22,713 bases of DNA from a virus, in IMG/VR virus record IMGVR_UViG_3300045953_000161, positions 1-22,713 of that record; one strand, given 5' to 3'. Below, piece after piece: positions 19,390 to 22,713 of the stretch. A program made the position numbers and the translations under genes. Each line of letters begins with the position of its first letter. The first letter of the stretch is position 1. The notes below the pieces were generated by a model, which was given only the letters and a program-made list of their open reading frames with translations, was not told the DNA's origin and searched no databases.

Positions 19390-19484
19390 ACCCGATGAGC
19401 GGCGCCCGCCACGGGAGCCGATCACCCTATCGCGCCCCGTCCGCCCCGACCAGCTGGGGCGTGGAGCGGTGCTACCTGGCGCCT

Positions 19485-19512
19485 AGCCTAGCGAGGTCGT
19501 CCGCGGAGTCAA
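19485..19512 (-). promoter_or_regulatory. Candidate sigma70-like promoter upstream of the capsid gene
   Basis: On the minus strand TTGACT (19512-19507) and TAGGCT (19490-19485) are separated by 16 bases. The first matches the -35 consensus at five of six positions. The second matches the three most conserved -10 positions (first, second and last). It begins only eight bases after the protease stop and lies in the largest gap of the window, so it could give extra capsid transcripts. In DNA this GC-rich such a match is uncommon, but the host's sigma factor preference is unknown. No transcript evidence is available. Confidence 0.3.
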
Positions 19513-19520
19513 GCTTTCGA

Positions 19521-20096
19521 TCACCAGCGCGCCGCGCGCGCGGCGGCGGCGGCGCGGAGCTGGGCAATGGTCGGGCGGGCGCTCTGCCGCGCCAGCGCCC
19601 GCTGGGCCACCTCGACGTCGGTGGCCGGGTAGGCCGGCAGGCTCACCACGCTGACCTCCTGCACCCGCATGTCCGTCACGTAGCGGACCATCTGCCCGGC
19701 CTCCCGCCGCCAGTCCTCCCCGTCCGGGAGGGTGCGGAAGGCGAAGCTCATCCCGGACACGTCCCCCCGCTGGAGGGATTCCAGGAGGTCGTCGGCATCG
19801 GTCCGCTTGGGCGGGTCGATCTCCACGTGGAGCCCGTGCCCGTCGGTGGCCACGCGCAGGGTGCCAGCCGACAGCCGGCCGAGTACCTTGGTCGGGTCGT
19901 GGTCGATGAAGGCCCGGAGGTCGATCTGCTCCTCCAGCGTCCGCCGGATGGCCTCCGGGCGGATCACCTCCACGAAGCCCCCCAGATCCACGCTGCGCGT
20001 GTTGAACACGACGGCGGTGCCCCGGATCACGCGCCGGGCCCGCGCCCCAGCCACCTCGGCCCGCTGGGCCGTCCAGCGCCCCCGGCGAATCTCCAT
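19521..20096 (-). CDS. HK97-family prohead protease
   Basis: This is the capsid maturation protease, a herpesvirus-assemblin/HK97 gp4-type serine protease that removes the scaffold-like N-terminus of the capsid protein inside the prohead. It has 191 residues from ATG at 20096, one base after the portal stop (TGA-C-ATG). An in-frame extension to 20270 exists but is Arg/Pro-rich and lies inside the portal gene, so I reject it. Expected motifs are present: IRGTAVVFN (24-32), DHDPTKVLGR with likely catalytic His66 (65-74), GMSFAF with likely catalytic Ser117 (115-120), and QEVSVVSLPAYP (146-157), where this family carries an acidic third residue, here Glu147. The C-terminus is Ala/Arg-rich. It stands directly before the capsid gene, as expected. 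Confidence 0.93.
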   Translation of the reverse strand: MEIRRGRWTAQRAEVAGARARRVIRGTAVVFNTRSVDLGGFVEVIRPEAIRRTLEEQIDLRAFIDHDPTKVLGRLSAGTLRVATDGHGLHVEIDPPKRTDADDLLESLQRGDVSGMSFAFRTLPDGEDWRREAGQMVRYVTDMRVQEVSVVSLPAYPATDVEVAQRALARQSARPTIAQLRAAAAARAARW

Positions 20097-20097
20097 G

Positions 20098-22053
20098 TCA
20101 GGCCGCACGCAGCACCTCCTCCTGAATCCGGTCGGCATAGACTGCCGGGCGCTCGGCTTCCCAGCGCGCGGTGAGCGCGGCCACGGCGGCCGGCAGCGCC
20201 TCGGGCGGCCCGGCGAGCGCTGCCTCCAGCGCCGCCCGCGACTCGGCCGTGGCCGTGGCGACCAGGGCATCGAGGGTGGCGTCGGTGTCCGCCTCCCGGC
20301 CCGCCAGAGCCAGGTGGAGCGCCAGGACGGGCCACAGCCGGCTCCGGGCCCGCGCGGCCTGGCGGGGGTAGAAGCCCGCCATCCAGGCCCGGAGCTTGTC
20401 GGGGGACTCGGCCGCCCGCCGCGCCCGCTCCCCCTCCGTCCGCACGAAGAGCCGGAGCTGGTCTTCCAGGAGCGCCCGCAGCCGGGGGGCCAGGGCGGCC
20501 ACCTGCGCCCGGTGGGCGGTCGTCTCGGCCAGGAGGGGCGCCAGGTCCGACGGCCGGGCCGCCAGGGCCGTCAGCCGCTCGGCCACGCCGTCCAGCGTCG
20601 CCCGCAGCTCGTGCGCCGTCGCGGCGGTCGCGGTGCTCAGGCTCGCCAGCTCGCTGGCCACCGCCGCCACCGTGGCACGCAGGCCGTCGTCCTGGAGGGC
20701 GGCCGGCAACTCGGCCAAGCGCCGCTCCACGTCGGCCAGGACCGGCGCCACCACCAGGCGGACGGCCGCACGGGCGGCCTCGGCCTGGTCCTCGGCGGGC
20801 GGCGGGGCCGGCGCGGGGGCCGGCGGCGGCCGGACCTGGGCGTCCACCACGTCGTTCAGCCGGTCGGCGGGGACCATGTTGGTCGGCACCAAGTACACGT
20901 CCCCGCCCGGAATGGGGTTGAGGTTCTCCTTCTCGCGGATATCGTTGATCGAGAAGAAGCCCCACTGCGAGGCGATGGCGTAGGCCTGAAACCGCGTGAG
21001 CGTGTCCGCCCGCAACACCGCATCGTCGAGAAACTGCGCGAACTGCTGGCCCCGCTCCAGCGGCCGGATCAGGGACCGCGCGATCTCCTGCTCCCACAGC
21101 ACCAGCCAGGGCCGGAGCGTGGTCCGCGCAAAGTCCAGCGCCTCCTGTTCGGTGTTCGAGTACGTCGAGCGCGAGAGGTCGCGGAGCTTGGTCGGGCTGA
21201 TGTTGAAGATGCGGCAGACCTCCAGCACCTGAAACTGCCGCGTCTCCAGGAACTGCGACTCCTCCGGGGGCGTGCCGACGGCGTGGTATTTCATCCCCTC
21301 TTCGAGGATGGCGACCTTGTTCGCCTTGGCCACCCCGCGATGAATCCCGTCCAGGGCGTCGCGCAGGGATTTCTTGACCGTCTCGGACAACCGGCCCGGG
21401 TGCTCCAGGATGCCGCCGAACCGGGTGCCGTTCCCGAAGAACGCAGCGCCGAACTGCTCCGTGGCCATCGTCAGCCCCAGCGCCTCACGGAACAGCCGGA
21501 TGGGCGCGTAGCCCTTCATCGCGTCCCCGAGGCCCGGGAGGTGGAAGATGCGCTCGTCGGGCAGCGTCACCCGCGTCCCGTCGTCCTGGACGAAGTCCCA
21601 CACCCGCCGAGCGCCGTCCATGCGTGGGCTCAGGAGCGGGGGGAAGATGCGGTGGAGCTCGGCCACATCCCCCTTGGCGTTGCGGAGGATCTCCGCGTAG
21701 CCGTTCCCGTGGATCAGCGCGTCCTGCTGGAGCGTCTGCCGGAACACCATCGCGGTGCAGGTCGGGTTGGCGAGGTCGTGGAGAACCGGGTAGAGCGGAT
21801 GGCCCGTGTAGCGTTCCTTCCCCCCAGTCGGCAGGCGCCGGTAGAGGTGCAGGGGGAGCGCGGCCACGCCGTCCGCGATCACCTTGACGGCGGCCCAGAC
21901 GGCCGCGATCTGGAGGGCGGTCTGTTCGGTCACGGCCACGCCGGAGAGCCCGGGGCCGGCGCCGAAGAGCGACACCAGGGCCTTGTCGCCGGAGCCGAAC
22001 GGGCCCAGCCAGTGACTCCGGAGCGTCGCCCACGTTCTACCCCACCGAGACAA
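20098..22053 (-). CDS. HK97-family portal protein with long C-terminal extension
   Basis: This is the portal, the dodecameric ring at the capsid vertex through which DNA enters and to which the neck and tail attach. It has 651 residues. Residues 40-405 are a typical HK97 gp3-like core: VTEQTALQIAAVWAAVKVIA near the start, QDALIHGNGYAEI at 110-122, ISPTKLRDLSRSTYSNTEQE at 285-304, and SINDIREKENLNPIPGGD at 368-385. The usual family length is about 400-450 residues. Here a Pro/Ala linker (408-420) leads into about 230 further residues. These are Ala/Leu/Arg-rich and probably helical (421-535), followed by a segment around WMAGFYPRQA (557-566) that resembles tails seen on some other portals. The start is TTG, chosen because a perfect GGAGGT sits five bases upstream, within the terminase gene. 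Confidence 0.93.
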   Translation of the reverse strand: MSRWGRTWATLRSHWLGPFGSGDKALVSLFGAGPGLSGVAVTEQTALQIAAVWAAVKVIADGVAALPLHLYRRLPTGGKERYTGHPLYPVLHDLANPTCTAMVFRQTLQQDALIHGNGYAEILRNAKGDVAELHRIFPPLLSPRMDGARRVWDFVQDDGTRVTLPDERIFHLPGLGDAMKGYAPIRLFREALGLTMATEQFGAAFFGNGTRFGGILEHPGRLSETVKKSLRDALDGIHRGVAKANKVAILEEGMKYHAVGTPPEESQFLETRQFQVLEVCRIFNISPTKLRDLSRSTYSNTEQEALDFARTTLRPWLVLWEQEIARSLIRPLERGQQFAQFLDDAVLRADTLTRFQAYAIASQWGFFSINDIREKENLNPIPGGDVYLVPTNMVPADRLNDVVDAQVRPPPAPAPAPPPAEDQAEAARAAVRLVVAPVLADVERRLAELPAALQDDGLRATVAAVASELASLSTATAATAHELRATLDGVAERLTALAARPSDLAPLLAETTAHRAQVAALAPRLRALLEDQLRLFVRTEGERARRAAESPDKLRAWMAGFYPRQAARARSRLWPVLALHLALAGREADTDATLDALVATATAESRAALEAALAGPPEALPAAVAALTARWEAERPAVYADRIQEEVLRAA

Positions 22054-22713
22054 GCGTTACCTCCGACCACGTGCCCGCCGGGTGCACCATCGCCCGGCCG
22101 AGGGCCATCAGCAGCGCCACGACCCCGTCGATCCGGTCCGTGCTCTTGGCCTTCGAGGGCTTCCGATTGCCGGCCGGGTCCTGCTCGACCGCGACGTTCG
22201 CCACCATCCAGCGCAGCACCGGGTTGCCGTCGTGGCGCAGGGTGCGCGCGACGATGCGCTTCTCCAGCTCCCGGCAGGCCGCCTGCATCCCCTGGAAACC
22301 CTGGCCGAATCCCACGCACGTCAACCCGTCGCCCTGCAGCTGTGTGATCAACTGCGTCGCGTTCCAGCGGTCGAACGCCAGCTCGCGGACCTGGTGCGCC
22401 TCGGCCCACTGGCCCGCCGCCGCGCGCACATGGTCGTAGTCCACCACGTCCCCGGGCGTGGCCGTGATCCAGCCCTGCTGCGCCCACAGGTCGTAGGGCA
22501 CCCGGTCCCGCTGGGCGCGCCGGCGGATGCCCGACTCGGGGCAGAAGAATTGCGCGCGCACCTCCAGGCCGTCCCCCGTGTCGTCGGGCGCGGCCAGAAC
22601 CAGGGCGGTCAAATCCGTCGTGCTGCTCAGGTCGAGCCCGAGGAACACCGGGCGCCCCGTCAGGTCTGCCCGGTCGGTCCGGCAGGCGTCCCAGGCCGCC
22701 ACGTCCAGCCAGC
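22037..22713 (-). CDS. terL: Phage terminase large subunit, C-terminal nuclease part (5' end outside window)
   Basis: This is the 3' part of the DNA-packaging motor ATPase/nuclease, which cuts concatemeric phage DNA and pumps it through the portal. About 224 residues are visible. The frame stays open to the window edge, so the GTG at 22702 is internal rather than the true start. The visible part is the RNase H-like nuclease domain. It has a beta-strand ending in an acidic residue (VFLGLDLSSTTDLTALVL), a mid-domain segment FDRWNATQLI, and the C-terminal helix RIDGVVALLMALG whose Asp is in the place expected for a metal ligand in Terminase_1/YmfN-type enzymes. The ATPase domain with Walker motifs would lie upstream, outside the window. 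The stop lies 17 bases inside the portal gene, the usual terminase-portal order. Family assignment is by motif recognition. Confidence 0.9.
   Translation of the reverse strand, partial: WLDVAAWDACRTDRADLTGRPVFLGLDLSSTTDLTALVLAAPDDTGDGLEVRAQFFCPESGIRRRAQRDRVPYDLWAQQGWITATPGDVVDYDHVRAAAGQWAEAHQVRELAFDRWNATQLITQLQGDGLTCVGFGQGFQGMQAACRELEKRIVARTLRHDGNPVLRWMVANVAVEQDPAGNRKPSKAKSTDRIDGVVALLMALGRAMVHPAGTWSEVTLVSVG
22059..22064 (-). promoter_or_regulatory. Shine-Dalgarno of the portal gene, supporting a TTG start
   Basis: On the minus strand GGAGGT is followed by AACGC and then TTG (22053-22051). The site lies inside the last codons of the terminase gene. It is the strongest ribosome-binding sequence near this junction and is the main reason for choosing the rare TTG start. 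Confidence 0.6.

Noticed and set aside
20097-20270. N-terminal extension of the protease frame
   Set aside because: The Arg/Pro-rich 58 residues overlap the portal. ATG at 20096 follows the portal stop by one base and begins the conserved domain.
19732-22347. An 871-codon open frame on the plus strand opposite portal and protease
   Set aside because: Both genes beneath it have clear family motifs, and the antisense translation is low-complexity. It is a GC artefact.
1-22713. Gene transfer agent rather than phage
   Set aside because: Order from terminase to hub is partly shared with known gene transfer agents, but no NlpC/P60 peptidase gene follows the distal-tail gene, the distal gene set differs, and several cassette genes have no counterpart there. 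With only part of the element visible, this cannot be fully excluded.
1-22713. tRNA genes, integrase, attachment sites, insertion sequences
   Set aside because: I looked for cloverleaf-like segments, recombinase motifs and terminal inverted repeats and saw none in this window.

Overview
The window is 22.7 kb of very GC-rich DNA (by eye about 70% G+C) and holds one long unidirectional gene array, entirely on the minus strand. It is the head-and-tail morphogenesis cluster of an HK97/lambda-like siphophage, prophage or phage-derived element. Read it from right to left. Nothing here fixes the host. Short Sec-type signal peptides and the base composition suit a high-GC bacterium, probably one with a periplasm. 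No integrase, tRNA, attachment site, repressor, lysis enzyme or CRISPR array is visible, so the lifestyle is undecided.

Layout in transcription order. (1) Packaging and capsid (22713-17942): 3' part of the large terminase, portal with a long C-terminal extension, prohead protease, then a 184-bp spacer with a candidate promoter and a hairpin, then the major capsid protein with an N-terminal scaffold-like region. (2) Neck (17932-15541): two tiny genes, one small exported protein, a gp6-like connector, a gp10-like neck/tail-completion protein and a tail-terminator-like protein. (3) An unusual cassette (15539-9265) sits between the tail terminator and the tail tube, which are adjacent in many siphophages. 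It has seven genes. Four begin with clear Sec signal peptides, including a 967-residue repetitive beta-rich protein. (4) Tail (9251-1481): tail tube, tail assembly chaperone with a candidate -1 programmed frameshift (slippery heptamer GGGTTTC plus two downstream hairpins) giving a G-GT pair, tape measure protein, distal-tail-like protein and two hub/baseplate-like proteins. (5) Distal end (1468-1): a small structural-looking protein, a short fibre with four decapeptide repeats, a single-membrane-span protein and the start of another gene.

The genes are packed with almost no gaps. Most junctions are stop/start overlaps (TGATG or GTGA) or gaps of under 15 bp, which points to one long, translationally coupled late operon. 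Many starts are GTG and one is TTG. The largest gaps are 19337-19520 and, if gene 11759-12094 uses its internal start, 12095-12240. No gene-free stretch reaches 300 bases.

The points most worth attention are the set of five signal-peptide proteins embedded in a virion operon, the frameshift signal in the chaperone gene, the portal extension, and a small beta domain that appears inserted in both the tail tube and the hub protein.
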